Assembly (NCBI RefSeq): GCF_019175345.1
Contig: NZ_CP077717.1
Span: forward strand, 372,001 to 436,000
Source: Saccharolobus shibatae B12
Lineage (GTDB): Archaea; Thermoproteota; Thermoprotei_A; Sulfolobales; Sulfolobaceae
Length of the DNA: 64,000 nucleotides
Reading direction: 5' to 3'
Each line of letters begins with the position of its first letter. Within the stretch, counting starts at the first letter, position 1. Shown here in pieces: positions 29,890 through 40,149 of this stretch. Position numbers and translations under genes: made by a program. The notes under the pieces were generated by a model. It did not search any database. It was not told the origin of the DNA and worked only from the letters and a program-made list of their open reading frames with translations.

Positions 29890-31596
29890 ATGAGATCGTT
29901 TTATAGGCCAAAAATAGATCTTCAAGGCTTCTGGAAATTCAAGATAGATAGTGAGAATGTTGGGGAAAAGAATGAGTGGGGTAAAGGTTTAGAATCTGAA
30001 GATATTATTTACGTGCCTGCTTCTTGGAATGAGCAAAACCCACAATGGGATCAGTTTTCTAGTATAGCGTGGTATCAGAAGGACTTGTTTGTTAGTAGTT
30101 ATGAAAGTAAGAAGGCTTGGATAGTATTTGAGGGAGCAGGATACACCACAAAACTTTGGATTAATGGAGAATATGTAGGAACTCATGAGGGGTCATTTAC
30201 ACAATTCAAATTTCCAATTAAACTTAATATTAATGAATTTAATAAAATAGTAGTAAAGATAGATAACACACCATCACCCTACAACTTACCCCCAGCTAAA
30301 GATCTAAACATTGCAGCGTTTGACTTCTTCAACTATGGGGGGATACAGAGACCAGTTTACATAGAGTTTGTAGATGAATGTCATTTAGAAGACATAACAG
30401 TATATACTAAATCCAATGGACATCTAAAGGTAGAGATTCTGCCAGAATGTAACCAAAAGTTCAGCCTAAGATTTAAATTGGTTGATAAGGAGGGAAGAGT
30501 GGTATTAGATGAGGAGAGTAGTAACGAAATATACGAAAAAGATGTAGGTAATGTTACGCCGTGGTCTCCAGACAATCCTTACTTATACACTCTCATAGTT
30601 GAAATATACGTTGATAAAAATCTGAAGGACTCGGTTTATGAACGTATAGGTTTTAGAGATGTAGAGGTGATGAATGGCAGACTATACTTGAACGGGAGGC
30701 CCATATTCTTGAAGGGCTTTGGAAGACATGAGGATTTTCCAATACTAGGCAAGTTTATGTACGGGGCAGTATTAGTTAGGGATTTTTATCTTATGAGAAA
30801 AATTGGAGCTAACTCGTTTAGAACTTCCCACTACCCTTATTCGAATGAACATTTAGACTTAGCTGATGAAATGGGATTTTTGGTCATATTAGAACCACCT
30901 TTATGTTACTCCAATATTAGTAGGGTAATGAGCCAAGAGGAGATTGCTAGGATGTTCAGTGATATAAAGTACTTCGAAAAGGTAAAGGATACAATAAAGG
31001 AAATGATTAAACAACATAAGAACAGACCTTCAGTAATAGCGTATAGCGTTATGAATGAACCCCCTAGCGATATGCGTGAAGTTGCAGAATTTATAAAGAA
31101 GGAAATTGAATTCTTGAAGACTTTGGATTCTTCTAGGCCAGTAACTTTCGCCTCTCATAGATCAGTACGAGACCTAGCGTTAGAATACGTTGACATAATC
31201 TCCTTAAACTATTATCATGGGTGGTATACTGAGTGGGGAGATATTGATAGCGGTGTAAAGATTGTTGCAATGGAGTTAGAGGAAATTCATAAGAAGTTTC
31301 CAGAGAAGCCAATAATCATTACCGAATTTGGTGCCGATGCTATATATGGCCTTCATAGTGATCCTCCCCAAATGTGGTCAGAGGAATATCAAAGTGAAAT
31401 GATAAGAAAGTATATAGAAACCTTAAGGAAGAACAGTTACATAGTAGGCTTTCACGTTTGGAACTTTGCTGACTTTAGAACCCCTCAAAATCCAGGAAGA
31501 ACGATACTCAATAGGAAAGGAATATTTACTAGAGATAGACAGCCTAAATTAGCAGCTAAAGTAGTTGAGGAATTATTTAAAAGTAAATTGCCGTAG
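29890..31596 (+). CDS. GH2 beta-glucuronidase/beta-galactosidase
   Basis: A 568-residue GH2 enzyme. The sugar-binding jelly roll has VPASWNEQNPQWDQF and VFEGAGYTTKLWINGEYVGTHEG. The catalytic barrel starts at FLKGFGRHEDFPILGK, a start shared with beta-glucuronidases. Acid/base E390 is in YSVMNEPPSD and nucleophile E479 in ITEFGADA. HVWNFADFRTPQN near the end also matches glucuronidases. It is cytoplasmic and probably leaderless. It would remove beta-linked glucuronic acid or galactose from imported oligosaccharides. Confidence 0.9.
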   Translation: MRSFYRPKIDLQGFWKFKIDSENVGEKNEWGKGLESEDIIYVPASWNEQNPQWDQFSSIAWYQKDLFVSSYESKKAWIVFEGAGYTTKLWINGEYVGTHEGSFTQFKFPIKLNINEFNKIVVKIDNTPSPYNLPPAKDLNIAAFDFFNYGGIQRPVYIEFVDECHLEDITVYTKSNGHLKVEILPECNQKFSLRFKLVDKEGRVVLDEESSNEIYEKDVGNVTPWSPDNPYLYTLIVEIYVDKNLKDSVYERIGFRDVEVMNGRLYLNGRPIFLKGFGRHEDFPILGKFMYGAVLVRDFYLMRKIGANSFRTSHYPYSNEHLDLADEMGFLVILEPPLCYSNISRVMSQEEIARMFSDIKYFEKVKDTIKEMIKQHKNRPSVIAYSVMNEPPSDMREVAEFIKKEIEFLKTLDSSRPVTFASHRSVRDLALEYVDIISLNYYHGWYTEWGDIDSGVKIVAMELEEIHKKFPEKPIIITEFGADAIYGLHSDPPQMWSEEYQSEMIRKYIETLRKNSYIVGFHVWNFADFRTPQNPGRTILNRKGIFTRDRQPKLAAKVVEELFKSKLP

Positions 31597-31649
31597 CCAA
31601 CAGCTAGTGTGAAGAAAGTACATTCATTAACCTATTTATTTTTGTGTAA

Positions 31650-31826
31650 CGAGTGCTTTGTTGATTTGCTCAATTTATTTCGTAATCATGATATGATACA
31701 AGAAGAATTTTTTAGTAATTAATATTTATTTCAACGTTCTTCTTATGCTTACTCTAATACTTGGAGCCCTACCGACTACGGAATTAACTAAGTTAACAAT
31801 CCACGCATAAGCCCAGAACTTGAGCG
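31650..31826 (-). mobile_element. Truncated IS5-type element end
   Basis: This stretch repeats, with changes, the flank and first coding bases of the decayed IS5 element near 14795-14960 (for example shared CTTGGAGCCC and CCACGCATA). It breaks off where the next element begins, so it was interrupted by that insertion. Confidence 0.6.
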
Positions 31827-31827
31827 A

Positions 31828-32902
31828 AATATGAAACTCTGGGACAAAAACCTTAGATACCGCTTATTTTGTATTATGAACACGTGAATAAGAAGTTAAC
31901 TCAGAAAGACTTCGACGATTTCAAGGAGTCAATAGAGGACTTGATCAAGTTTTACAAGGAAAGTAGGCTCAGTAAGATGGAGAACGCTGAGGAGAGCGAA
32001 GAGGAGAGGTTAGATTAAGGAGGTTCGGTCAAGAGTTAAGAAAGGACATAGATGAAGCAGCGAAGTTCGTGAAAATCAAGGAAGAACAAGGGAGGAAGAG
32101 CAAGCTAACCCCACAAGAGAAGGCGTACATACTGATAATCAAGGAATACCTAGGATTATCCAACAGGGAAACCGCAGAACTTGCATCACTACTGAACCTA
32201 ACGAAGGAAGAGATAAGCTACAAGACCGTAGAGAGACTATACTCCCACCCTCACGTCTTCGTCATCCTCTACAACCTGCTCTCAAAGACCGTTGGTGGCC
32301 TTAAGGTGGACGCGGTCATGGACGGGCTATTCCCTAGTAGTGACCAAGCATTATAGGAGTGAAAGGGAGAAGTCTGGGGAAGGGGTGAAGGAGGGGAAGG
32401 ATTTCGTGTACTCCTTCTTCATCTTTGACTTGGGCAGTAACTTGATTGTGGCTTACGGTTATTCGCTTAAGAGTGAGAGGGAGGCTTATGAGATGGCCCT
32501 CGAGGTTCTGAAGGATCTTGGTGTGCAAGTGGACTCCTTGAGGGCTGATAAGTACTACGGTAAGTCTACGCTGGATGACTTCCCTGATTCCGAGGTTTAC
32601 TTGATACCTAAGTCTAATGCCACGATTAAGGGAGGGAAGAGGTGGAGGGAGATGGTATTGAGGTTCATGAGGAACCCGCTGGAGTGTTTTAAGCGTGAGA
32701 GGGTGGAGTCTCTGATCTCCTCTATTAAAACGAGGACAGGGTGGATCATAAATAAGGTTAGGGAAGAGAGGATTCACTTGACGGTCTTAGCGAGGGTCGC
32801 GATTCACGACCTACTGTGGTCTAAAGCGTTAGATTAAAAATCTTGAAATGCTATATAAATTTAGAACCCATTAGACTAATTTGTCCCAGACTCGAAATAT
32901 GG
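31828..32902 (+). mobile_element. Insertion sequence (~1.07 kb) with inverted ends
   Basis: The left end AACTCTGGGACAAA (about 31832-31847) and the right end, read in reverse, GAGTCTGGGACAAA (about 32881-32895) form an inverted pair with 11 identical central bases. Between them lies the broken transposase gene. The element sits inside older IS5 debris, and its right end is within about 50 bp of the start codon of an ABC binding-protein gene. An ISC1217-like (ISNCY) family is possible but not certain. Confidence 0.7.
31869..32837 (+). pseudogene. Frameshifted transposase of the 31.8-32.9 kb element
   Basis: Three frames must be joined: KKLTQKDFDDFKESIEDL up to about 32012; then RLRRFGQELRKDIDEAAKFV, SKLTPQEKAYILIIKEYLG and VDAVMDG up to about 32330; then YSLVVTKHYRSEREK to a stop at 32837. 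The last break looks like one extra base in GGGCTATTCC. DDE-type residues are plausible in VDAVMDG, SLRADKYYG and ERVESLISSIKTRTG. Two breaks make it inactive unless recoded. Confidence 0.7.
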
Positions 32903-32945
32903 GAAAAGTTTATATACTATAAGTTAAAGATAGTATCAGATAAGT

Positions 32946-35354
32946 ATGTGGACAAGCGTAAAAATGGATAAAAAATTGGAAAAATATATAAAATCTCTAG
33001 TCTTATTCGGTCTTATATCCATGATGGTAATATCAGCAATATCTATTTATATAGTCTCAGCACAATCACCACAACAAAATCCAGCTATAGCATATAATTT
33101 CCCATATACCGCTAATTATCCGATATTTAGTGTTGCTAACGGTGCTGGTCCTTTTACTCCTAATAATTGGAACGCATTTAATCCAACTCTTGGTGATAAT
33201 GTCCATGTACTATCTTTTATATTAGAACCTTTGGGGATGGTCGAGCAATATACCGGTAAGGTTATACCTTGGTTAGCAACTAACTGGACTTTTGAGAACA
33301 ATTATCATACACTTATCATATATTTAAGACATGGTATATATTTCTATTATAATGGAACATATAATGGTACACAACAAGTTATAGAATGGCCTTTCACAGC
33401 AAAAGATGTTGTAGTTACGTATGAATTGTACTTAAAAGTTTACGGTAACCCTTACGGAGTTAGTGTTAAAGAGGTTAATCCATATGAAGTTGTTTTAAAT
33501 TTTACAACACCTGCTATTTACTACGCATTATATAATTTACTTCCACAAGAAATTGTTCCATGGGAGCAATATGCACCATTGCTTAACTCATCGAATCCTG
33601 CTAGTGTCCCTATATCAGTACCTATAGGTACAGGTCCATACTATATGGCAAGTCAGAGTACAAATCTAGTAGTTCTTTATAGGAATCCAATATATTGGAT
33701 AGTGGGAAGGCCTTTCCTACCCATAGTAAGGTTTTATGGACTATATAATCCACAAGTTTATGCGATGTTAGCTGAAGGTCAACTTCAATGGGCTTCTTCT
33801 GGGAGTAATGGTCCTACTTCAATGTACTCACTATTTATAAATAGGAACCCAACGTATTATCATGCGATGATGGGATTACCGAATGGAATGGGAGGAAACA
33901 ACTGGTATCTGTGGATAAACTGGAATAAAATGAACTATTATCCATGGAATGAAACATGGTTTAGATTAGCTATCGCAATAGCAATAAATTATACAAAAAC
34001 AAGCTTAGATATGACTGGAGAATTACCACTTAACGAAAGTGGTGCCGGGCATCCTAATTTAGCGTACTTACCATTAATAATGGCTAAGTCATGGTTAAAT
34101 TCATCAGTTTATTCTATGATTTATAATACAACTTTAGGCTCTGGAAATATAAGTCTAGCATTACAGATTCTTGAATCCCATGGGCTAAAATTAATTAATG
34201 GTGAGCTGTCATATCCTAATGGTACTCCACTTCCTTCAGTAACTTTGTACGGATATACAGATTGGAGCGATACATGGGCAGCAAATTATGATTTAGTACA
34301 AACACTGAAAGCTCTTGGTATTCAAGCTAGCCTCGATTCAGTTACCCCGACAACTATAGTTTCCTATCTTGAGTCAGGGAATTATCAAATAATGTATTGG
34401 TATGCCACAACAGCTTCATATACATCACCGTATCAAATGTATGGCGCAGTATTTATACCTCCACTAATTTCTATATATCAGCTTTCTGATGGGAAGTATG
34501 CTGCGAATTACAATATCTTGTTTAATTCATCTGGACAATTCAACTCAGAATTTAGACTTCCTAATGGAACTCTTATAGCTAATGCAACAGCATTAAAGCA
34601 ATACGTGCTTAATTATACTCCTAATCTAGGGAACGCTACTATATTATATGTTGCTAATCTGACCGCAATATATTATAGTAATCTGCTACTAACCGATCAA
34701 GGAAGATGGGTTCCACCTCAACAGTTCATAAACTTATATGTAGAAGCTGGTGAGACAACAAACGTAACACTATTAACACATATATATAGCGAGATGGCAT
34801 TAATATTAGCTAAATATTTACCTACAGTTCCATATGCTAATCTTGAATGGCCTTTCGAAGAATGGGAAGATCAATACTATATAGGATTTTCAACTCCACA
34901 ATACTTCTATTGGTATAACGTATATGTAGGCAATGCTGGAGGACCTAGCTTACCTATACTTCTAAATATTGCGCCTAGACCACCAGGAATGACGAGCCAA
35001 CAAGAAGTGGCATTTACTAGCCAAGCATGGAATAGTTTACTAGCATTCTTAAACGGTACTCTACCCACTGCGACTCCACCTTCCTTACTAGCTATGCTAC
35101 AAACTTCTACTAGTAGTACAACTTCTACTATTAGTAGTAGTACAAGTTCTACTTCTACTAGTAGTACAACTTCTACTATTAGTAGTAGTACAAGTTCTAC
35201 TTCTACTAGTAGTACAACTTCTACTATTAGTAGTAGTACAAGTTCTACTTCTATTACTTCTACATCATCGAATATAACATTATATGTGGTTATAGCAGTT
35301 GTAGTAATAATAATAGTGATTCTAGCAGTAGTATTAGCACTAAGGAGAAGGTAA
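32946..35354 (+). CDS. Membrane-anchored solute-binding protein of a second Opp-class transporter
   Basis: An 802-residue binding protein. A hydrophobic N-terminal segment (SLVLFGLISMMVISAISIYI) is followed by a peptide-class binding domain (IPWLATNWTFENNYHT, IGTGPYYMASQ, LALQILESHGLKLINGELSYPNG). A Ser/Thr linker encoded by three exact 48 bp repeats and a C-terminal helix with RRR anchor follow. Its length exceeds the ~710 of the other three binding proteins and it is clearly divergent from them. The TATA box AAGTTTATATAC (~32906) lies just outside the upstream IS. It heads an operon with two permeases and a double ATPase; the sugar is unknown. Confidence 0.87.
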   Translation: MWTSVKMDKKLEKYIKSLVLFGLISMMVISAISIYIVSAQSPQQNPAIAYNFPYTANYPIFSVANGAGPFTPNNWNAFNPTLGDNVHVLSFILEPLGMVEQYTGKVIPWLATNWTFENNYHTLIIYLRHGIYFYYNGTYNGTQQVIEWPFTAKDVVVTYELYLKVYGNPYGVSVKEVNPYEVVLNFTTPAIYYALYNLLPQEIVPWEQYAPLLNSSNPASVPISVPIGTGPYYMASQSTNLVVLYRNPIYWIVGRPFLPIVRFYGLYNPQVYAMLAEGQLQWASSGSNGPTSMYSLFINRNPTYYHAMMGLPNGMGGNNWYLWINWNKMNYYPWNETWFRLAIAIAINYTKTSLDMTGELPLNESGAGHPNLAYLPLIMAKSWLNSSVYSMIYNTTLGSGNISLALQILESHGLKLINGELSYPNGTPLPSVTLYGYTDWSDTWAANYDLVQTLKALGIQASLDSVTPTTIVSYLESGNYQIMYWYATTASYTSPYQMYGAVFIPPLISIYQLSDGKYAANYNILFNSSGQFNSEFRLPNGTLIANATALKQYVLNYTPNLGNATILYVANLTAIYYSNLLLTDQGRWVPPQQFINLYVEAGETTNVTLLTHIYSEMALILAKYLPTVPYANLEWPFEEWEDQYYIGFSTPQYFYWYNVYVGNAGGPSLPILLNIAPRPPGMTSQQEVAFTSQAWNSLLAFLNGTLPTATPPSLLAMLQTSTSSTTSTISSSTSSTSTSSTTSTISSSTSSTSTSSTTSTISSSTSSTSITSTSSNITLYVVIAVVVIIIVILAVVLALRRR
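35105..35248 (+). repeat. Three exact 48 bp tandem repeats in the Ser/Thr linker
   Basis: The unit begins TTCTACTAGTAGTACAAC and repeats at 35105, 35153 and 35201 without a mismatch that I can see. Each unit adds 16 Ser/Thr/Ile residues to the linker between the binding domain and the membrane anchor. Such identical units arise by slippage or unequal recombination, and copy number probably varies between strains. Confidence 0.9.
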
Positions 35355-35416
35355 AAGTTATGGTTTTTTAATAAAATAAAATGGAAAATTTTTATGTATT
35401 GGGAGGTTGATTTATA

Positions 35417-36445
35417 TTGAATCTTAAAACTGTAAAGTATGTTGTCTATAAAATAGTTACGTATTTTGTAGCATTTTTTATAGCTATTACCATAAATTTT
35501 TTCATACCACGACTCATGCCAGGTAGTGCATTAAGCACCTTAATAGCTGCACTCACTGGTGCGACGGGAGGAATAGCGTCAGTTACGGCAGCTGGAGGAA
35601 ATGGTGCCTTAATAGCGCAGAACATACATTATCTACAAGCTGAGTTTGGTCTTTTACCTCAACCTTGGTATATTGAGTATTACCATTATATCTTAGGTAT
35701 ATTTACACTTCGATTAGGGGTTTCTATTGAGTATTACCCCTTATCCGTTACTAAGATTATTAGTTCCTCAATTGGTCTCACGTTAGGGGAGATTATAGTT
35801 GCCTCTGTTATTGCTTATTTCTTAGGTTCATGGATAGGTTCAGTAGCAGCTATGAGAAGAGGTCATAAGTCAGATATTATACTTTCAACTATTTTTGCAA
35901 TCTTCATAACAATTCCTACATTTGTCCTTATAATGTATTTAGAATTAATCTTCTCTGTAGATTTTAAGTTAGTTATGATTTCGTTCCCGGGTATTTCTGC
36001 CTTAAGTTGGGGTACATTACTCAGACTTTTGAACTTCTATGCAGTACCTATGGCAAGTTTTATAGTTTCTCTAATTCCAGGCTTTATGTTTGGAATGAGA
36101 AATACGATGATTCATACTTTGAGAGATAACTATGCTTCATATGCAGAAATTTTAGGTTTTAGAAGAAACAATATAAGGAAAATGGTATATAGGAATTCAA
36201 TGTTGCCTAATATTACTAATTTTGCTATTACCTTAGGATTAGGTATAAGTAGTGCATTAACGATAGAAGGATTGTTGGCTATACCGGGCACGGGTTACTA
36301 TTTTGGAAACGCCATAACTAGTAGAGATCTTCCTCTTCTTGAAGGAATATTTCTTATTATAGTTATAATGCTTATAATTTCTCTTGCAGTAGTAGAGATA
36401 GCTTACGGTATATTAGATCCCAGAGTAAGAGGTGACCAAAGTTGA
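35417..36445 (+). CDS. ABC transporter permease, OppB type
   Basis: A 342-residue permease of the same family as that at 17497. Start is TTG at 35417 with a strong GGGAGGTTGAT Shine-Dalgarno at 35401-35411. The first helix is followed by FFIPRLMPGSALS; the coupling loop is RNSMLPNITNFAITLG and the end ILDPRVRGDQ. Its TGA overlaps the TTG start of the next gene by 4 bp. Confidence 0.88.
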   Translation: MNLKTVKYVVYKIVTYFVAFFIAITINFFIPRLMPGSALSTLIAALTGATGGIASVTAAGGNGALIAQNIHYLQAEFGLLPQPWYIEYYHYILGIFTLRLGVSIEYYPLSVTKIISSSIGLTLGEIIVASVIAYFLGSWIGSVAAMRRGHKSDIILSTIFAIFITIPTFVLIMYLELIFSVDFKLVMISFPGISALSWGTLLRLLNFYAVPMASFIVSLIPGFMFGMRNTMIHTLRDNYASYAEILGFRRNNIRKMVYRNSMLPNITNFAITLGLGISSALTIEGLLAIPGTGYYFGNAITSRDLPLLEGIFLIIVIMLIISLAVVEIAYGILDPRVRGDQS

Positions 36446-37398
36446 ATATAGGATCCATAAAAAAATATATTCTATACAATAAACTAATTGCTGCTGGATT
36501 TTTTATTATTTTAGCTGTTACCGCACTTGGAATAGTTGGTCAATTTTGGACTCCTTATCCACCCTTTGCTACGTTTAGTCCTAGTTTACCTCCATCTCTT
36601 CAACATTTATTAGGTACGGACGTTTATGGCTATGATGTTTTTTCGCAGATGCTGAGATTTACCCTACCTACACTCTTGGTAGGATATGCAATAGGAGTTA
36701 TTACCACGATAATTGCGGCGATAGTAAGTTTGTTAGCGGGTTATTATGCCTCTAAGGTTTTTGGAACAATATTAGATATTCTGTTAATTGTGGTTTTATC
36801 TATCCCTGGAATAGTGTTATTAATAATCATTGGCGCTTATTTTGAATCTGCAAACCTGAAAGTGGGTTACTTTACTATAATACTTACATTGACACTAACG
36901 GGTTGGGCGTGGGGTGCTAGGAATATTAGGCCACAAGTTATGTCATTATCAAATAAGGATTACATTATAGCTTCAAAGCTTGTAGGAGAGAAATCTTGGA
37001 GGATAATGTTTACCCAGATTATGCCTCCTATTATACCTCTATTTATATCGCAATTTCTTTTTGGTACGTTATATGGTATATTATCATTGGCTACGGCGGA
37101 GTTTTTCGGGGCAATTCCAGTGACTACGGAAAACTTAGGTACAATGCTTTCGTTAATTACATCGTCAGCTGCCTATCTTTCCGGAAATTGGTGGTGGATC
37201 TTGGGAGCAGTATTGCCTATAATTATATTAGCCATTGGGATTGGATTTATGATGGTAGGATTTGATGAGATAGCAGATCCACGATTAAGAAAGATAAAGC
37301 CCTCCATAGATAGGATAGAAATACCTATACAAACTGATGAAAAGATCATAACTATAGTAGTTAGGAAACAAGAAGTAGTAGGTGAAAGCAATGGGTGA
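36442..37398 (+). CDS. ABC transporter permease, OppC type
   Basis: A 318-residue permease with LPPSLQHLLGTDVYGYDVFSQM, the OppC hallmark, and the coupling loop KLVGEKSWRIMFTQIMPP. The TTG start at 36442 has GAGGTGAC 5 bases upstream and overlaps the previous stop. It also overlaps the start of the ATPase gene. Confidence 0.88.
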   Translation: MNIGSIKKYILYNKLIAAGFFIILAVTALGIVGQFWTPYPPFATFSPSLPPSLQHLLGTDVYGYDVFSQMLRFTLPTLLVGYAIGVITTIIAAIVSLLAGYYASKVFGTILDILLIVVLSIPGIVLLIIIGAYFESANLKVGYFTIILTLTLTGWAWGARNIRPQVMSLSNKDYIIASKLVGEKSWRIMFTQIMPPIIPLFISQFLFGTLYGILSLATAEFFGAIPVTTENLGTMLSLITSSAAYLSGNWWWILGAVLPIIILAIGIGFMMVGFDEIADPRLRKIKPSIDRIEIPIQTDEKIITIVVRKQEVVGESNG

Positions 37399-39247
37399 TA
37401 GTACTACTCCTCTTCTTTCAATCAAGAATTTAATTGCAGGTTATTATACGTCTACTGGAGTGGTCTTAGGAGTAGTTGGCGTGTCTTTTGATATCTATAA
37501 AGATGAGATCTTAGCTATAGTGGGAGAATCTGGTTCAGGTAAAAGTACTTTAGCATCGGCAATTTACGGTATATTTAAATATCCTGGTAAAGTATTTCAC
37601 GGAGAAGTTGTGTATAACGGAAAAGATCTACTGAAAATAGATTATGATGAACTTAGAAATATAAGAATGAAAGAAATATCGATGGTTCCGCAATATGCTA
37701 TGGATGCTTTAAATCCAGTAATAAAGATAGGAGATTTCATGAAGAGAGCTTTAGAAGAACATGGAATAGGTGGGAGTGAAGCGGAAAAAAGGATAAAAGA
37801 AAAGCTTCAACTTGTTAGACTTCCTGAAAAAGTTTTGAATATGTATCCTCATGAACTTTCTGGAGGAATGAGACAAAGAGTCGTTATTGCTACTTCTTTA
37901 TTATTAGATCCAAAGTTGGTAATATTGGATGAGCCGACCACTGGATTGGATGTAATAGTTCAATATAAAATTCTGAAGGACATAAAAGAAATACAACGTA
38001 AGTTGGGAATTTCAGTTATGATAATATCTCATGATCTACCTCTAATGATGATGATAGCTGATAGGGTAGGAATATTATACGGTGGTGAACTAGTTGAATT
38101 GGGATCTAGAGATTCGGTGTTATATTCTCCTAAACATCCTTACTCTTTACTACTATTAAAAAGTGTTCCATCACTGATAAACTTAAGGGAAAAACTATTA
38201 ACAATACCTGGGAGTCCACCAGTATTACTAAATAAGTCACCTAACATATGCGTATTCTATGATAGATGTCCATTCCGAATGGATACATGCAAAATGGAGA
38301 AACCTAAATTACTTAACGTAAATGGAGGCCATTATGTTAGATGCTTTATACCGCAGCAAGACAATAAAGCTGACTTAAATAATTTGCCAGTTCCAAAAGA
38401 TTATTATGCTGAGGAGGAAGAGTTAATTTCAAAAAGTACAAATACTAATAGTGATGTAGTTCTAAAGGTTGAGAACCTAGTTAAGGTATTCTATGTTAGT
38501 AAAGGATTAATAGCAAAAGAGCCATTGTATGCAGTTAACGGTGTTTCATTTGAACTTAAAAGAGGAGTAATAACGGCTCTAGTTGGAGGGAGTGGCCATG
38601 GTAAGTCTACAATCGCGAGGATTTTAGCTGGTATTGAGGATCAAACTAGTGGAAAGATAATCTTAGAAGGTCAAGATTATTCATCTGTGGCAAAGAGAAG
38701 AAGTTTATACTATAGATCTAAAGTTCAAATGGTATTTCAAGACCCATATTCATCTTTAGATCCTAGGCATACTGTGCGTTGGCATGTTGAAAGATCTCTA
38801 ACAATACATAAGAAAGTTAAAGACAAAAAGGAGTTAAATGAGAAAACAGCCCAAATACTAAAAATGGTAGGACTTAAACCACCGGAGAAGTATATGAGTA
38901 AGTATCCTCATGAACTTTCAGGCGGTGAAAGACAGAGAGTGGCAATAGCAAGAGCTATAAGTGTTGAGCCTGACGTACTTTTAGCTGATGAGCCTGTGTC
39001 TATGCTAGATGCCTCGCTTAGAGCTGGTATCTTAAACTTATTAAAGGGGTTAAAACGATTAGGAATGAGTATACTATATATAACTCACGATATTGCAACT
39101 GTCGCTTATATTGCTGAAGAAATTATGGTGATATATAATGGGAAAATTGTCGAAAAAGGAGATGTAAGGAGTGTTATTAAGGATCCTAAACATCAATACA
39201 CTCAAGAACTGATAGAAGCTGTACCAGATCCGTATAAGAGAATATAA
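37382..39247 (+). CDS. Fused double ABC ATPase (OppD-OppF in one chain)
   Basis: A 621-residue protein with two complete nucleotide-binding domains. Domain 1 has Walker A GESGSGKST (48-56), LSGGMRQR, VILDEPTTGLD and a cysteine-rich tail CVFYDRCPFRMDTCKMEKP. After a linker around residues 330-360, domain 2 has GGSGHGKST, LSGGERQR, LLADEPVSMLD and the DPYKRI ending. In the cbt-type operon these are two separate genes, so this is a natural fusion. The ATG at 37391, with GGTGA 5 bases upstream, is a better start than the GTG at 37382. Confidence 0.9.
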   Translation: MKAMGDSTTPLLSIKNLIAGYYTSTGVVLGVVGVSFDIYKDEILAIVGESGSGKSTLASAIYGIFKYPGKVFHGEVVYNGKDLLKIDYDELRNIRMKEISMVPQYAMDALNPVIKIGDFMKRALEEHGIGGSEAEKRIKEKLQLVRLPEKVLNMYPHELSGGMRQRVVIATSLLLDPKLVILDEPTTGLDVIVQYKILKDIKEIQRKLGISVMIISHDLPLMMMIADRVGILYGGELVELGSRDSVLYSPKHPYSLLLLKSVPSLINLREKLLTIPGSPPVLLNKSPNICVFYDRCPFRMDTCKMEKPKLLNVNGGHYVRCFIPQQDNKADLNNLPVPKDYYAEEEELISKSTNTNSDVVLKVENLVKVFYVSKGLIAKEPLYAVNGVSFELKRGVITALVGGSGHGKSTIARILAGIEDQTSGKIILEGQDYSSVAKRRSLYYRSKVQMVFQDPYSSLDPRHTVRWHVERSLTIHKKVKDKKELNEKTAQILKMVGLKPPEKYMSKYPHELSGGERQRVAIARAISVEPDVLLADEPVSMLDASLRAGILNLLKGLKRLGMSILYITHDIATVAYIAEEIMVIYNGKIVEKGDVRSVIKDPKHQYTQELIEAVPDPYKRI

Positions 39248-39666
39248 GTTTTAGAAAAAAGAACGTACAAACTGGTATATAAGTGATCTGGTTTTTTAGT
39301 GCGGAATAAATTAACATGATTTTAGTATTAATATTTTACCTTAAAATAAGGCGTTTTTATGTTTCATTGTACTTTATACTCATATGAAGGTTAGCAGTTG
39401 TTCTACTTTAACGTAGCCTAAAGATTTTCATCAAACCTAGTGTATTCCCTAAACGTATTTCAAGAGACTGTCCCGAACGCAAATAATTGAATAAAAATAT
39501 AGAAAGAGAAATATTGTATTACGAACCATAAGAAATGAAATACAATTATATCTTTCAGTATAACGTGAAATTAAACTTATACTGTAGGAGAAAATAACCA
39601 GTAGTAGGGAAAAACAGAATTTTCCACATAGCCCACACTACCTCGATCAACTCGCACTGTACAAAG

Positions 39667-40145
39667 TTAGTGGGCTAACTGACTCTCGGGAACACGCGAT
39701 AAGACTGAGGTGTAGATCGAGGAGTTGTAGATCAACGCAATAACGTAGACGAAGAGCTCCACCATATCCTTTTCAGTCGCGTAAGGTCTCCAATACCTCC
39801 TCATGAAGACCCCAAAGAACTCAACGCACCTCCTAAAACTTGGAAAACCATGTTGAAGCTTTCCCCACGAAACCCTTGTCAACTACCTTATAACCGCTGT
39901 GGGAGAAGCCGACCTTGTTGTCGGGGAAATTGGCAAGTTTCACTTAAATTTCGTGAATTATCATGGTGGGTGACATTAGATTGAAGACCTTGAAGCGAAG
40001 TAACTCCTATTCCTCTTCTTGGTGAACTCTCCCTTGAACCTTCTCCTAACCTTGCAGTTAATATATTGGTAGAGTAGTTTGGCTGCCTTGTACTTTCCCT
40101 GCCTTAGGCTCAGTTGGAACTTCTTCCACAAGGTCTCCTACGGGG
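39667..40145 (-). pseudogene. C-terminal half of the transposase of the 39.5-41.1 kb element
   Basis: Minus-strand pieces in changing frames read ETLWKKFQLSLRQGKYKAA, KLLYQYINCKVRRRFKG and then, in a 71-residue frame, FGVFMRRYWRPYATEKDMVE. Stops separate them. They continue the strand and order of the N-terminal piece at 40526-40924, so one transposase gene was split and decayed. Confidence 0.5.
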
Positions 40146-40149
40146 AATT

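Noticed and set aside
32334-32777. 147-residue minus-strand frame inside the transposase remnant
   Set aside because: Overlaps clear plus-strand transposase sequence with DDE-type motifs; the reverse frame is Pro/Leu-rich and without family features.
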